From Campylobacter sp. (lineage in GTDB: Bacteria > Campylobacterota > Campylobacteria > Campylobacterales > Campylobacteraceae), in NCBI RefSeq assembly GCF_019423325.1, contig NZ_JAHZBQ010000004.1, positions 1 through 64,000 of the forward strand: DNA of 64,000 nucleotides, written 5' to 3'. This document shows, piece by piece, positions 26,051-34,935 of the stretch. Each line of letters begins with the position of its first letter. The first letter of the stretch is position 1. Below the pieces are notes generated by a model that saw only the letters and a list, made by a program, of their open reading frames with translations, did not search any database and had not been told where the DNA came from. Position numbers and translations under genes: made by a program.

Positions 26051-26556
26051 TTAAGAAAATTTTTGCCGCGGTTTTGCTCGCCTGCGTGATGGGGCTACTC
26101 ATATCGTCGATGGATATAGCCGAATCCAAAATCTCCGTCCGCCACGGCAACACCGATAAGCAGCCGCTGCAGATCGAATTCGGAAAATACCTATGCCACG
26201 AGAGTGGCACGGTGATAAACGATCTGTACAACACCGCCCAGGCCGTTATGCCAAACGGCGATACATATTTTTTCAACGACATCGCAAACGTCTTTATGTG
26301 GCTGATGCGGCAAAAAAATAAGGACGAGATCGTGGTGTGGGTTTATTCGCAAGACACCGAGAAATACATCATCGCCAAGGACGCCTGGTACTCGCGCGTC
26401 GAGATCACGCCGATGGGCTACGGCTTTGGCGCGTATGAGTTTCACAACTACGGCAGGAGCGACTACTACTACGACGAGATCGTGCTGTGCGCCGCGCGCG
26501 GCGAGACGCTGCTAAATCCGCTCATCAACATCCTGCTATCTGAAAATAAAATTTAG
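26047..26556 (+). CDS. NosL-like periplasmic protein, end of the mcc maturation cassette
   Basis: A 169-residue protein with an N-terminal signal or anchor (about residues 4-22). The mature part resembles the NosL fold: a Cys-His pair (KYLCHES, near residue 60), a GDTYFFNDIANVFMWL segment like the FDDIGC segment of NosL, and a YIIAKDAWYSRVEITPMGYGFGAYEF stretch where NosL has an A-x-YV...MGFG segment. It lacks the CGM motif. It is probably a diverged copper-binding partner. The gene end lies in the first unit of a short tandem repeat array. Confidence 0.6.
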   Translation: MIKKIFAAVLLACVMGLLISSMDIAESKISVRHGNTDKQPLQIEFGKYLCHESGTVINDLYNTAQAVMPNGDTYFFNDIANVFMWLMRQKNKDEIVVWVYSQDTEKYIIAKDAWYSRVEITPMGYGFGAYEFHNYGRSDYYYDEIVLCAARGETLLNPLINILLSENKI

Positions 26557-26657
26557 CCTCGCGGAGGATCGGGAAATGAAATTTAATCCTGCGATGGATC
26601 GGAAATAAAATTTAACCCTTCGGCAGGTAGAAATAAAATTTAACTCCGCAGCAGGCG
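26541..26657. repeat. Four imperfect tandem repeats of about 28-33 bp
   Basis: Units begin at about 26541, 26574, 26603 and 26631, each with an AAATAAAATTTA-like core followed by a CC/CGG-rich segment containing GGCAGG or GCGGAGG variants. The first unit includes the stop codon of the preceding gene. Confidence 0.55.
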
Positions 26658-27171
26658 TGACTTGTCGCAGATACGGCTCGTCGTTTGAATTTTATTCGCG
26701 TGCGGCTTGAATTTTACCCGCGCCCGCACCTTTTATTAAATTTTGCCCGCTGCTGCTTTCGTTAAATTTGGTTCGCGTCCGAGTTTACGTTCGCTCGCAA
26801 TTATTAAATTTGCTCGTATTTGCCAGAGCTCGCGTCCATTCGTCTTAATTGAAATTTAGCCCGCATTAGCTCATTAAGCTAGCCTAAAATTCAGCCTGTA
26901 TCGGCTTACTCGTTAAATTTGACCCACCCGCGCCGCTTTGCTTGTATCGGTCGCTTCGTCTGCACCGCCGATCAGTTTAAAATTTTAAACCGCACTCGCT
27001 CGTTAATTTTATACGGCTTTCGGCGTGAGGCGCGAAAATTATCGCCTTTAAAATGCGAAATTCACACCCCCTACGCCGTCTTGCCATAGAATTAAAAAAT
27101 ATCTAATTCGATCCAAATTAAAACGCTTGGCTCAAAATTCGGTGCCACCGAAATTCATCGTTACCTTTCTA
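26557..27171. other. Gene-free region with tandem and dispersed AATT repeats
   Basis: No gene. After the short tandem array the sequence continues as loosely repeated GC-rich pieces alternating with AAATTTA or TTAAATTT every 25-40 bases, ending 3' of the autotransporter gene. No clear terminator was found. Confidence 0.5.
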
Positions 27172-28989
27172 CTAAAATTCCAGTCTAAATCTTAGTCCTA
27201 TGCCGTTAGATTTAACATCGCTTCCATATGCTCCGACGTAGGAGAGCTTAAGCGTAGCGCGGCTTGAAAGAGATGCCTCGATTCCTGCTTCGGCAGTCGT
27301 TAGGTTTTGTAACTTCTCACCTTTTAGCTGCGTACCACCTAGCCCGTTTACGTATAAATAAGACTGCGGCTGCTTATCCGAAAAGAAGCGATTATATGCC
27401 ACATCTGCGCTTGCTCTTAAACCTACTCCGCCGATTCTAAACGGAACGCTAGGTTTTATACCAATGCTTACGGCTTGTAAATTTCGCGTTTTGTTTTCAA
27501 TGCGAATCAAAGAGTTGCTGACATCGTCTATTTTCGTGCGAGTATGCGAAACACCAGCATAGGGTTCTACACTAAAGCTGTCCGCGTTGCTAAAACCCAT
27601 ATAAGAAACCTGTGCGAATGCACTTAAACTAGAGGCATTTGAGCCTACATATTCGTAAGCTATAGGCGAAACCGATGAGATTAGCTTTCTATCTCGATCA
27701 TATTTCGAATATATCGCACCGAAGCTAAATTTAACGGGTTCAAAACCGATGTCGGAATAAATTCCGCTATGGAAATCCTTGCTTTTGACTTCCTTGGTGC
27801 CGCTTATTTTATCGTCCGTACGCCCTGCGCCTACAAATACACCGACGCTTGAACTATCGCCGATTAAAGAGTCAATACCGATTAAATTTACGAATGAATC
27901 GGAATGCAATTTGCCAATACCGGTATCTTTATCAGATTTAATTCGATTTGTGCCTGAAAAGATCCAAAATCTAGTGTCTTTATCAATATTTACAGCATTC
28001 GCGCCACCTCGGTTTTTAACGATGCTTGCCATCATTATGGAATTTATCGCGGAATTATTTGCCGCAGCAAATTCAGCATCATTTGCGAACGCGCTATAAT
28101 ACTCTCGCGCTTGAGCATGGTTTGAGCCTAAAATTTGCGTATAAATTCCGCTGCCGCGATTGGCGACGAGTAGATCTGCGAACGCTCTTTGCGAAGAGCT
28201 TAATGCGAAATCTTGCATACTCGTTCCACTTTGGATCGAAAGGCGTAAATTTGAGCCACTCGCCTCTTCTTTGCTCGTTTTGAAAAACGCATAGCTATCC
28301 TGAGTGCTCGCTAAATTTGCACCGCTAAATGTGCCCGTGGCGGTTAAAATTTTCTTAGAGCCGGGGTTATCGACGAGGTTTTGAAGATCGCTAGTATTAA
28401 CTTGCCCTGCTCTTAGTAATGAGCCTTGCTTAAAGCTCAAATTTAAATTATTCACGCCATCATTTACTACGAATGCACCACCGCTATTGATTGTCGCTTT
28501 TACCGTAGTTGCATCGCTTGCCTTGCTCACGCTTCGCCAGCCGTTCCTTTCAGGTATCCTATATACTGCAGAGTGCAAAATTTCAAGTTCGCCGCCATTT
28601 TGTACATCGATATGTTTGCTTTTACCGATTGATTGATTGAGCGCCGAAATTTTGCCACCATAGATAGTGGTAACCCCGGTGAAAGTGTTGTCGCCCGTAA
28701 GTGTTAAGGTGCCGCTGCCTCTTTTGATGAGCGCACCCTCATAGCCCTGTGCGGCCCGCTCGGCTCTCGCCTTCTCTCTTGCGGTCTCAAAAGTAAGCTC
28801 GGCTTTTTCCTCTGGGCTTAAATTTTGTTTTGAAGCAAGGATGGCTTTTCTTGCTGCCCAAACGGCTGCTTCGTTTTGATCCTCGATTTTTCTAAATTTG
28901 ATAGCTTTATCAGATATATCGTTGCTCCATATATCGTCTTGATCCATAGTAATGTCGAAATTTCCTAAAAATTGCCCAGGACCAAACAT
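27172..28989 (-). CDS. Autotransporter C-terminal part: linker and outer-membrane beta-barrel (frameshifted from the protease)
   Basis: A 605-residue frame whose last 280 residues are an autotransporter beta-barrel ending in GIGLRFRLEF with terminal Phe. The middle has a GTLTLTGDNTFTG passenger-associated repeat. The frame is open upstream of the ATG and encodes a GWGILDLGKAMFGPGQF stretch that is the normal continuation of S8-type autotransporter proteases. So this is the 3' part of the gene at 29040-30482, separated from it by a one-base frameshift. As a stand-alone frame it has no signal peptide and would not be exported. Confidence 0.85.
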   Translation of the reverse strand: MFGPGQFLGNFDITMDQDDIWSNDISDKAIKFRKIEDQNEAAVWAARKAILASKQNLSPEEKAELTFETAREKARAERAAQGYEGALIKRGSGTLTLTGDNTFTGVTTIYGGKISALNQSIGKSKHIDVQNGGELEILHSAVYRIPERNGWRSVSKASDATTVKATINSGGAFVVNDGVNNLNLSFKQGSLLRAGQVNTSDLQNLVDNPGSKKILTATGTFSGANLASTQDSYAFFKTSKEEASGSNLRLSIQSGTSMQDFALSSSQRAFADLLVANRGSGIYTQILGSNHAQAREYYSAFANDAEFAAANNSAINSIMMASIVKNRGGANAVNIDKDTRFWIFSGTNRIKSDKDTGIGKLHSDSFVNLIGIDSLIGDSSSVGVFVGAGRTDDKISGTKEVKSKDFHSGIYSDIGFEPVKFSFGAIYSKYDRDRKLISSVSPIAYEYVGSNASSLSAFAQVSYMGFSNADSFSVEPYAGVSHTRTKIDDVSNSLIRIENKTRNLQAVSIGIKPSVPFRIGGVGLRASADVAYNRFFSDKQPQSYLYVNGLGGTQLKGEKLQNLTTAEAGIEASLSSRATLKLSYVGAYGSDVKSNGIGLRFRLEF

Positions 28990-29039
28990 TGCTTTGCCAA
29001 GGTCTAAGATGCCCCAGCCCCAGACTTTGCTTGGTACGC

Positions 29040-30482
29040 CTAGCCCGTCACTGCCCAGCGCTCCAAGGGTTGCCCTTCGTGACCTGCTCTAAGCGTCGTT
29101 TGTCTTGCGGTAGTAAGCATCGTATCGCGGACCTGTGCCGCATTCATATATGGATAGCGCTGGAATATGACACCTAACGCACCGCTTACGTGTGGGGCCG
29201 CCATAGAGGTACCACCCGAGGACTTATAAATCGCATTGCCATAGGTAGCATCATTCGTAAGCTCGACATAGGCGGAATATATCTCCTCGGCAGGGGCGGC
29301 GATTGTCCACCATTTGGAGTGTCCAGCGTAGTTAAACTCTTGTATATCGGATGCGGAAGCGTAGCCTCTGATATATTCACTTGAATCGTTTGGATAGCCT
29401 TCTCCACCGGCTTGTCCCGTGACATTTACCCAGTATTTTTCTGCATCGGGCCTGAAATACGGTAGGGCTGCACGTGTAAAAGACTCCGCCATAAGACTTC
29501 TATTTCCCGCCGTAAAAACCTGAATGACCTGCCTTTTGACCGCTACTTCGTAAGCGGCGTCTATGAAGCTTTTCTCGTCTTTAGTAACAAATTGATAATA
29601 GGCTTTTTTGGCTTCTTCGATATCTTTTAAATTTATATGATCTTTGGCCTCAGTAGTTTGATTAGCTACCGTTACATCGTAAAATTCTACGCCATATTCA
29701 GGTACAGCGCGCCAGCCGTAGGTAGATTTATAGCCTAGAGCACCAGAAAATGATGAATTCACGCGCCTATTTGAACCCCAACTATTATTTATAACTCTAG
29801 CTCCTGCATCAGATAGGACGGTGTATGCTTTTAGGAAGTAGTTATAGTCCTGATTTGGACCGTAGGTCATATTATCGTTGCCACCCGTGTTGGCGGAGTA
29901 GAGCTGCGCTCCGTAAGCTACGCCATGCATACCACTACCGTCTCTATTTGCTGCCATAGTGCCACCCACGTGTGTGCCGTGGGCGTCGTTTACACCCCTT
30001 ATCCATGCACCATCTATATCAAAGGCTTCTCCTTTTTTAAATGCGCCGTTATCCGTAGTATCAAAATTCTTTTTGCCGTTTTTTACAGGCTGATTTTTAT
30101 TTATCGGTCCATTGCCGTAAGCGGCATCAGGGTATCTCATCCCGTCTTTGTCATAGTTTCCGATCGTTTTTACGATGTGAATTCTACCGCCTCCAAATTC
30201 TGGGTGGCTAAGCAGTACGCCCGAGTCCATAACGCCGATTTTTACGCCGCTACCGTCAAAGCCTAGTGCATAAGCCGTAGAAGCGTTCATTGAGGTTAAA
30301 CCCCAATCTTTTTTATATTCGTCACTCTCCCAACTACTCGTATTACCGAGCATTCCCGTTTCGGTATAGGCGCCTAGACAAGTACCCGACAGCAACAAAC
30401 ATGCCGCTATGGATAGCGTAGGTAGGTTTAAGCGCTCTTTGCAGCGCAAATTCGGAAATTTCGATGTTAGATCGTAATTCAT
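29040..30482 (-). CDS. Subtilisin-like (S8) autotransporter protease, N-terminal part, frameshifted
   Basis: A 480-residue frame with an N-terminal export signal (long n-region, hydrophobic stretch about residues 24-37) and a complete S8 catalytic domain: Asp in GVMDSGV, His in DAHGTHVGG, oxyanion Asn in INNSWG and Ser in GGTSMAAPHVSG. The last residues (ERWAVTG) are out of frame; the correct continuation lies in the +1 frame and joins the beta-barrel part downstream. The family resembles NalP and SphB1, which cleave surface proteins. Joined, the product would be about 1100 residues. The frameshift lies near 29067-29069. Confidence 0.88.
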   Translation of the reverse strand: MNYDLTSKFPNLRCKERLNLPTLSIAACLLLSGTCLGAYTETGMLGNTSSWESDEYKKDWGLTSMNASTAYALGFDGSGVKIGVMDSGVLLSHPEFGGGRIHIVKTIGNYDKDGMRYPDAAYGNGPINKNQPVKNGKKNFDTTDNGAFKKGEAFDIDGAWIRGVNDAHGTHVGGTMAANRDGSGMHGVAYGAQLYSANTGGNDNMTYGPNQDYNYFLKAYTVLSDAGARVINNSWGSNRRVNSSFSGALGYKSTYGWRAVPEYGVEFYDVTVANQTTEAKDHINLKDIEEAKKAYYQFVTKDEKSFIDAAYEVAVKRQVIQVFTAGNRSLMAESFTRAALPYFRPDAEKYWVNVTGQAGGEGYPNDSSEYIRGYASASDIQEFNYAGHSKWWTIAAPAEEIYSAYVELTNDATYGNAIYKSSGGTSMAAPHVSGALGVIFQRYPYMNAAQVRDTMLTTARQTTLRAGHEGQPLERWAVTG

Positions 30483-30687
30483 AGGTATCCTTTCGTAAAA
30501 AATTTATTTAATTATACATTGCTTAAAATTAAATATTAATTATTATAAATAAGAAATTTCAATTACAAATTTTAGATAATACCAGAAGGAATGAGCTTGC
30601 GTAAGTTAAACTTTTTATATATTATGGCATATAAAACAAATGCTCAACAAATAAATTTATATCAATACGGGCGCCGAAATTTTAAGC

Positions 30688-30693
30688 TATAAT
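30688..30693 (+). promoter_or_regulatory. -10 element and conserved leader of the DUF364 gene
   Basis: TATAAT followed by GGCGCCAAATTCCACAT before the ribosome site. The same TATAAT plus GCCAAATTCCACAT layout precedes larA at 56938-56964, which suggests a shared control element. Confidence 0.55.
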
Positions 30694-30723
30694 GGCGCCA
30701 AATTCCACATTAAAGGAGCGAAA

Positions 30724-31545
30724 ATGAGCGAAATTTTAGATCAGACGCTGGAGTGCGCGAAAGAAATTTTAGGCGCCCAGGCGCTGGATCTTAAGATAGA
30801 GCGCGCGGTCGTGGGGCTGTTTTTTAGCGGCGTGAAGCTGCAAGGCGGCGCGTGCGGGCTTAGCTATACGCCGCTAAAGTCCCTATCGGGCGCCGTTTGC
30901 TGCCCCTCGCAAGCAAGCGCGATGCCCGATTCGGGCAATATCGAGGGCAAGAGCGTGCGCTATCTGCTGCGCGATCTAAACTCCGCCGCGCCGCTTAAAA
31001 AGACGCTCGCGCTCGCCGCGCTAAATGCGCTTGGAAGGGCGTGTTTCGATAAAATCCGCGCAGATTACGACGTGAAATTCGGCGCCGATCCCTTTGAGCA
31101 GCTGCAGATTGAGCGCGGCAGCTTTAGCGTCGTCGTGGGCGCACTGGTGCCCTACATCAAGACGCTGATGAAAAAGGGCGCGGATTTTAAAATTTTAGAG
31201 CTTGACAAAAGCACGCTCAAGCAGGCCGAGCTGCCGTTTTACCTGCCTGCAAGCGAGGCTAGCAGCGTCGTGCCGCACGCCGATAACGTGATAATCACGG
31301 CTACGACGCTCATCAACGATACGCTGCAGGGGCTTTTGCGCCTGAAAAAAAGCGGCGCCAAGCTCGTGCTCGTGGGGCCTACCACGCCGTTACTGCCGCA
31401 GGCGCTGTTTGAGCGCGGCGTGGACTTTGCGGGCGGCACGCTCGTGCGGGATGCGGACGCGGTGCTCGATATCATCGCGCAGGCGGGCTCGGGGTATCAT
31501 TTTTTAGGTAAATTTGCCGATAAAATCACGATTTGCAAGGGCTAG
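30724..31545 (+). CDS. DUF364/DUF4213 putative heavy-metal chelation protein
   Basis: A 273-residue cytoplasmic protein. The N-terminal domain (about 1-95) resembles DUF4213 with an enolase-N-like fold. The C-terminal domain resembles DUF364 and contains a GALVPYIKTL segment, an ELD-K stretch, NVIITATTLINDTL, and VLVGPTTPLLP. Characterised context for this family is metal or molybdate-related, and some members lie beside metal-chelate ABC transporters; one lies 6 kb away here. AAAGGAG precedes the ATG. The biochemical function of the family is not established. Confidence 0.8.
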   Translation: MSEILDQTLECAKEILGAQALDLKIERAVVGLFFSGVKLQGGACGLSYTPLKSLSGAVCCPSQASAMPDSGNIEGKSVRYLLRDLNSAAPLKKTLALAALNALGRACFDKIRADYDVKFGADPFEQLQIERGSFSVVVGALVPYIKTLMKKGADFKILELDKSTLKQAELPFYLPASEASSVVPHADNVIITATTLINDTLQGLLRLKKSGAKLVLVGPTTPLLPQALFERGVDFAGGTLVRDADAVLDIIAQAGSGYHFLGKFADKITICKG

Positions 31546-31605
31546 GGCGCGGATTGAAATTTTAAAATTTTGCGCGTAAAGAACTTAAATTTAAAGGAGA
31601 AAAAT

Positions 31606-32178
31606 ATGCAAAAGTGCGTCTATATCGTGCACGGCTACGACGCTTCGCCTAAGAAGCATTGGTTTGCCTGGCTTAAAGGTGAGATCGAAAAATCGGGCGC
31701 GAGGGCGGAAATTTTAACGATGCCCACGCCTGCGCACCCGAGGCTTGATGAGTGGCTGAAAACTCTGCGCGAAAGCGTAAAATTTGAAGGCGAAGTTTAT
31801 CTGGTCGGACACAGCCTCGGCTGCCCTACGATCTTAAATTTTTTGCAAAGCAGTGCCGCAAGCGGCGCAGTAGAGGGCGTCGTGCTGGTCTCGGGGCTTG
31901 CAAAGCCGCTTAGTGATCCGCAATTTAAAATTTTAGACGAGTTTATGGATAAAGGCTTTGATTTTGAGCGCATAAAAGCCGCCGCAAAACAGCGCGCGGT
32001 GGTTGCCGCAAAGGACGATTATATCGTGCCGTTTAGCTTCAGCCGTGATCTAGCGGGGCAGATCGATGCTAAGTTTTACGAGGTGGAGAAGGGCGGGCAT
32101 TTTTTGGATAGAGACGGCTTTACGAAGTTTGATCTAGTCTATGAAATTTTAGAAAAAATGATGAAGCTAAAGGGCTAG
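31606..32178 (+). CDS. RBBP9/YdeN-type alpha/beta hydrolase
   Basis: A 190-residue serine hydrolase fold with the nucleophile in GHSLGC (about residue 70), an Asp in KDDYIVP and a His in GGHFLDRDG, which complete the triad. Size and the opening VYIVHGYDASPKKHWFAWL are those of the RBBP9/YdeN family. Its substrates are unknown. I use ATG 31606, since AAAGGAG lies just upstream; a longer frame from 31570 lacks such a site. It lies 60 bases after the DUF364 gene and may be co-transcribed. Confidence 0.85.
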   Translation: MQKCVYIVHGYDASPKKHWFAWLKGEIEKSGARAEILTMPTPAHPRLDEWLKTLRESVKFEGEVYLVGHSLGCPTILNFLQSSAASGAVEGVVLVSGLAKPLSDPQFKILDEFMDKGFDFERIKAAAKQRAVVAAKDDYIVPFSFSRDLAGQIDAKFYEVEKGGHFLDRDGFTKFDLVYEILEKMMKLKG

Positions 32179-32632
32179 ATTTAGAGCAAACGCGCCCGCT
32201 CGGTTTTTGCTTTTGTATTCGCGCCGCTCGCATTTTTCTCTGCCGAAGCTCGGATTTGCTTTACGGCTAAGATAAGGGTCTAGCCTTTAGCCCGCCGAAG
32301 GCTCTGCTATCCGCATAAATAAATAGATAAGCCCGCGGTGCAATCGCCGTTTGTAAAGGCAAGTTCCGCGCCGTTTTTTGAAATTTTGCAAACGCCACAG
32401 CGGCATAAATGCGTTTTACATAAATGTTAAAGCGCGGCGACAAGTAGGTTTCGTACGGCGAGATAAAATTTAGCGAGCGCGGCGGAGCTTTTGTGACGAT
32501 AGGATTTTAAAATTTTAAGGCAAGCGGGATGAGCTAAATTTTAAATCTCGCCCAACTCGCGCGGGCTAAATCCGTGCCTAAGCCCGTGCTGCACGAGAGA
32601 TAAAATTTAGTGGGCGCGAAAGGCGCATAGGC
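32179..32632. other. Gene-free spacer
   Basis: No gene in 454 bases. It holds dispersed AAATTTTA palindromes and GCGC-rich sequence between convergent genes. Confidence 0.5.
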
Positions 32633-32977
32633 TTAGCTTTTATTTTCGTTAAACACATACGAGATCACAAAAACGATCAAGCAAACGGGCGCAAACGCAA
32701 ATGCAAATGCCACGCTCCAGCCGGCGGCACGCTCGCCCCAAAAATACCCCGCCGCGAGGCATGCCAAAAACCCGCCGTAAAAAGCGCCGAGCGATAAATT
32801 TTCTACCGCAAAAAGCAGCAAACTGAGATTTGGATTTTTTATAAACAGCTTGCTTGGCTTAAAGTTTTTATACTTTTTGAACAAATACCGAAGCAGCACG
32901 CAAGCCAAAATCGCAAATATTGCCGCAAAAACGGCAATCCTTAGCGCGCCATCAAAAGGCAAAACCGCCAAAATCAA
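32633..32977 (-). CDS. Small polytopic membrane protein
   Basis: A 114-residue protein of unknown family with three or four hydrophobic helices (about residues 9-30, 48-75, 84-108) and a Lys-rich cytoplasmic loop (KKYKNFKPSKLF). It has no clear ribosome binding site, so the start is uncertain. Just upstream on the same strand a short hydrophobic Gly-rich open stretch ends in a stop, which may be a remnant of a related gene. Expression is unproven. Confidence 0.5.
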   Translation of the reverse strand: MILAVLPFDGALRIAVFAAIFAILACVLLRYLFKKYKNFKPSKLFIKNPNLSLLLFAVENLSLGAFYGGFLACLAAGYFWGERAAGWSVAFAFAFAPVCLIVFVISYVFNENKS

Positions 32978-33150
32978 AGCCGCTGCCCACCTACAAAACT
33001 GAGCCGATCAGACCGCCGCCCGCCAAACAAGCAAGAAGACCACCCACTAAGCTAGCAAATATCTCGCTGCCCTGTGAAATTTATACCTTTGCTCCGCGTC
33101 CATCGGTCTTAAGTCCCATAAATTTTTTAATGAAATTAATATTAGAGAAT

Positions 33151-33912
33151 TTAGCGCCTCTCTATATCTCTACCACCCAAATAATATTCTTCCAGCGGAT
33201 AATTTAAATTCCCGCAGTTATCAAATTTAAAACCTTTTCCGATACCGACTACGGCATTTTTTCTCTCTTTATAGTATTTCTTCTCGATAATAAAATTTCC
33301 TATCGTGTCATAAATATACTCCGAATGGTTAAATTGCATATAATTACCGTTAAATATAGCGAATTTATCAAGAAACAAAGTGCCTGTGACCTCTTCCTCA
33401 CCACCGTCAACCATAACTATCGGTCTGTCAAATCCAACGCTCGTATCTTTCAAATTTATTTTTAGATATTTCTTTGGATCGGTTTTTTTAGCCTTTAGCT
33501 CTTTCATCAGTATCTCCTCAGTCGTTTTTCCCTCTTGGTAATATTTTTCTAATACATCAAAACAATTTGATAAGTTTATATTTTCTAGTTCATAGTATGC
33601 AACCTCATATCTACTGGACCAAAGACTACCGAAGGTTTTCAACCTATAAGCATCAATCATCCAATATAGCTTTACATCATAGTCCAAATATGCCCCTGCT
33701 ACTCTTTTATACAGCTCTTCCTTCGGCAAAATTCTATTTTCTTTGAGGCAGTATCCTTGCTTGTATTTGTCGTAGTCGGAAAGGGAAACTATCACAAAGC
33801 CTCGTGAAGTGGAATAATCGGGAATTATTCGAATAAATATGGCGCAGAGTATCGCCGCCAGAAGCAGCGTGCCGGCTAGGGCTTTAAATTTAATAGACCT
33901 GTAGAATTTCAT
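33151..33912 (-). CDS. Membrane-anchored hypothetical protein, paralogue of the next gene upstream
   Basis: A 253-residue protein with one N-terminal helix (about residues 10-30) directly followed by IRIIPDYSTSRG and a soluble, probably periplasmic, domain with KQGYCLKENRILPKEEL. The gene at 34108-34935 has the same start (IRIVPDYSTSQG, QKGYCLKENRIL), so the two are tandem paralogues with diverged C-termini. A C-terminal pattern, KFDNCGNLNYPLE versus SYDNCGNINFD, is also shared. No function is recognised. Its ATG overlaps the stop of a 49-residue gene. Confidence 0.75.
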   Translation of the reverse strand: MKFYRSIKFKALAGTLLLAAILCAIFIRIIPDYSTSRGFVIVSLSDYDKYKQGYCLKENRILPKEELYKRVAGAYLDYDVKLYWMIDAYRLKTFGSLWSSRYEVAYYELENINLSNCFDVLEKYYQEGKTTEEILMKELKAKKTDPKKYLKINLKDTSVGFDRPIVMVDGGEEEVTGTLFLDKFAIFNGNYMQFNHSEYIYDTIGNFIIEKKYYKERKNAVVGIGKGFKFDNCGNLNYPLEEYYLGGRDIERR

Positions 33913-34058
33913 ATCAGTCCTTTTCTATCCATCCATTCGTTAGAGGCTAATTCTTTCGGACCAGGAGGAGTTTTCTTCCCCCACAAATAATAACTCAATA
34001 TATCGGCTCCGTAATTACCCTCTAAGTCTAATCTTAGATCAGTTTCTTTTTTACTCAT
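33909..34058 (-). CDS. 49-residue small protein between the tandem paralogues
   Basis: An open frame of 49 codons starts at ATG 34058 with AAGGAT upstream, and its TGA overlaps the ATG of the next gene (ATGA). It encodes a hydrophilic protein with DLEGNYGADILSYYLWG and a WMDRKGLI end. The coupling to the downstream gene argues for translation. It might instead be the 3' remnant of a larger gene. No family recognised. Confidence 0.5.
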   Translation of the reverse strand: MSKKETDLRLDLEGNYGADILSYYLWGKKTPPGPKELASNEWMDRKGLI

Positions 34059-34107
34059 CTCTTATCCTTTTTCGGTTACATTCGTTAAGATAAAATTTTA
34101 ACTAACT

Positions 34108-34935
34108 TTATCCGCCGTGAATCCACATATCCAGTTCCTGTTCCGCCGGAGCTTTGATATCAAAATTTATATTTCCACAATTATCGTATGAGAATTTACG
34201 TCTATAATGTTTCATATGAGTATAAGCCAAGACTTTGTTAAAGTTTTCTAAACTCTCATATCCGTTTTTTATTCGTATTAAATTTTCTTTGCTTTTGATT
34301 TTTGTTAAATCTTCTTTATTGTTAAGCTCGATATACCAACTTATATAACCAGGTCTGGCATAATTCACAAAAAATTTATCCTCTTTTATTAAAAATGATT
34401 TTTCTAAAAACATTTTTCCACCATGAAGCGGATTTTTCTCTTCCGATAAGATAATAGGCTGTCTAAAGCCTAAAATTTCATCCTTATATACAAAATATTT
34501 TGATAGATCGGAGATATCTATTTGTGTCTTATCTTTTATCTCATAATCAAAACTCTTTCTGTCGGTATTTTCGACCAAAAAATCAAACCAGTTTTCTTCA
34601 TTGAAATCGCCGATTAGATAGAGCTTGGAGACGCTCGCCGTATAAAAACTATGGCCGAAAATTTTTATATCGTGCTCATCGATAATGGTATTTCGCAAAA
34701 TTTCATAGTCGTAATATCTTTTAAAATAATTTATAGCGGCATTTCGAAGTAACTCTTCGTTGCTCAGAATTCTATTCTCTTTTAGACAATATCCCTTTTG
34801 ATATTTGTAATAGCTAAAAATAGTAACTATGCAGGAGCCTTGCGAAGTGGAGTAATCCGGCACGATGCGGATAAACAGGGCGCAGAAAAGTAGCGCTGCG
34901 GCTAGGATTTTAAATTTAAGTTTGCGAAATTTCAT
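34108..34935 (-). CDS. Membrane-anchored hypothetical protein, first of two tandem paralogues
   Basis: A 275-residue protein with an N-terminal helix (about residues 8-25) and a soluble domain beginning IVPDYSTSQG. It shares the GYCLKENRIL block, a ...FRQPIIL segment and the C-terminal DNCGNI motif with its neighbour. The conserved cysteines (GYC and DNC) may pair. The gene is AT-richer than its surroundings, so acquisition by transfer followed by duplication is possible. Function unknown. Confidence 0.75.
   Translation of the reverse strand: MKFRKLKFKILAAALLFCALFIRIVPDYSTSQGSCIVTIFSYYKYQKGYCLKENRILSNEELLRNAAINYFKRYYDYEILRNTIIDEHDIKIFGHSFYTASVSKLYLIGDFNEENWFDFLVENTDRKSFDYEIKDKTQIDISDLSKYFVYKDEILGFRQPIILSEEKNPLHGGKMFLEKSFLIKEDKFFVNYARPGYISWYIELNNKEDLTKIKSKENLIRIKNGYESLENFNKVLAYTHMKHYRRKFSYDNCGNINFDIKAPAEQELDMWIHGG

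Noticed and set aside
32990..33090. Hydrophobic Gly-rich short peptide on the minus strand, possible toxin of a type I system
   Set aside because: No start codon with a ribosome site and no antisense RNA signal; at most a gene remnant.
32920..33207. Plus-strand 95-codon open frame
   Set aside because: Pro/Lys-rich shadow of a minus-strand membrane gene and its spacer.
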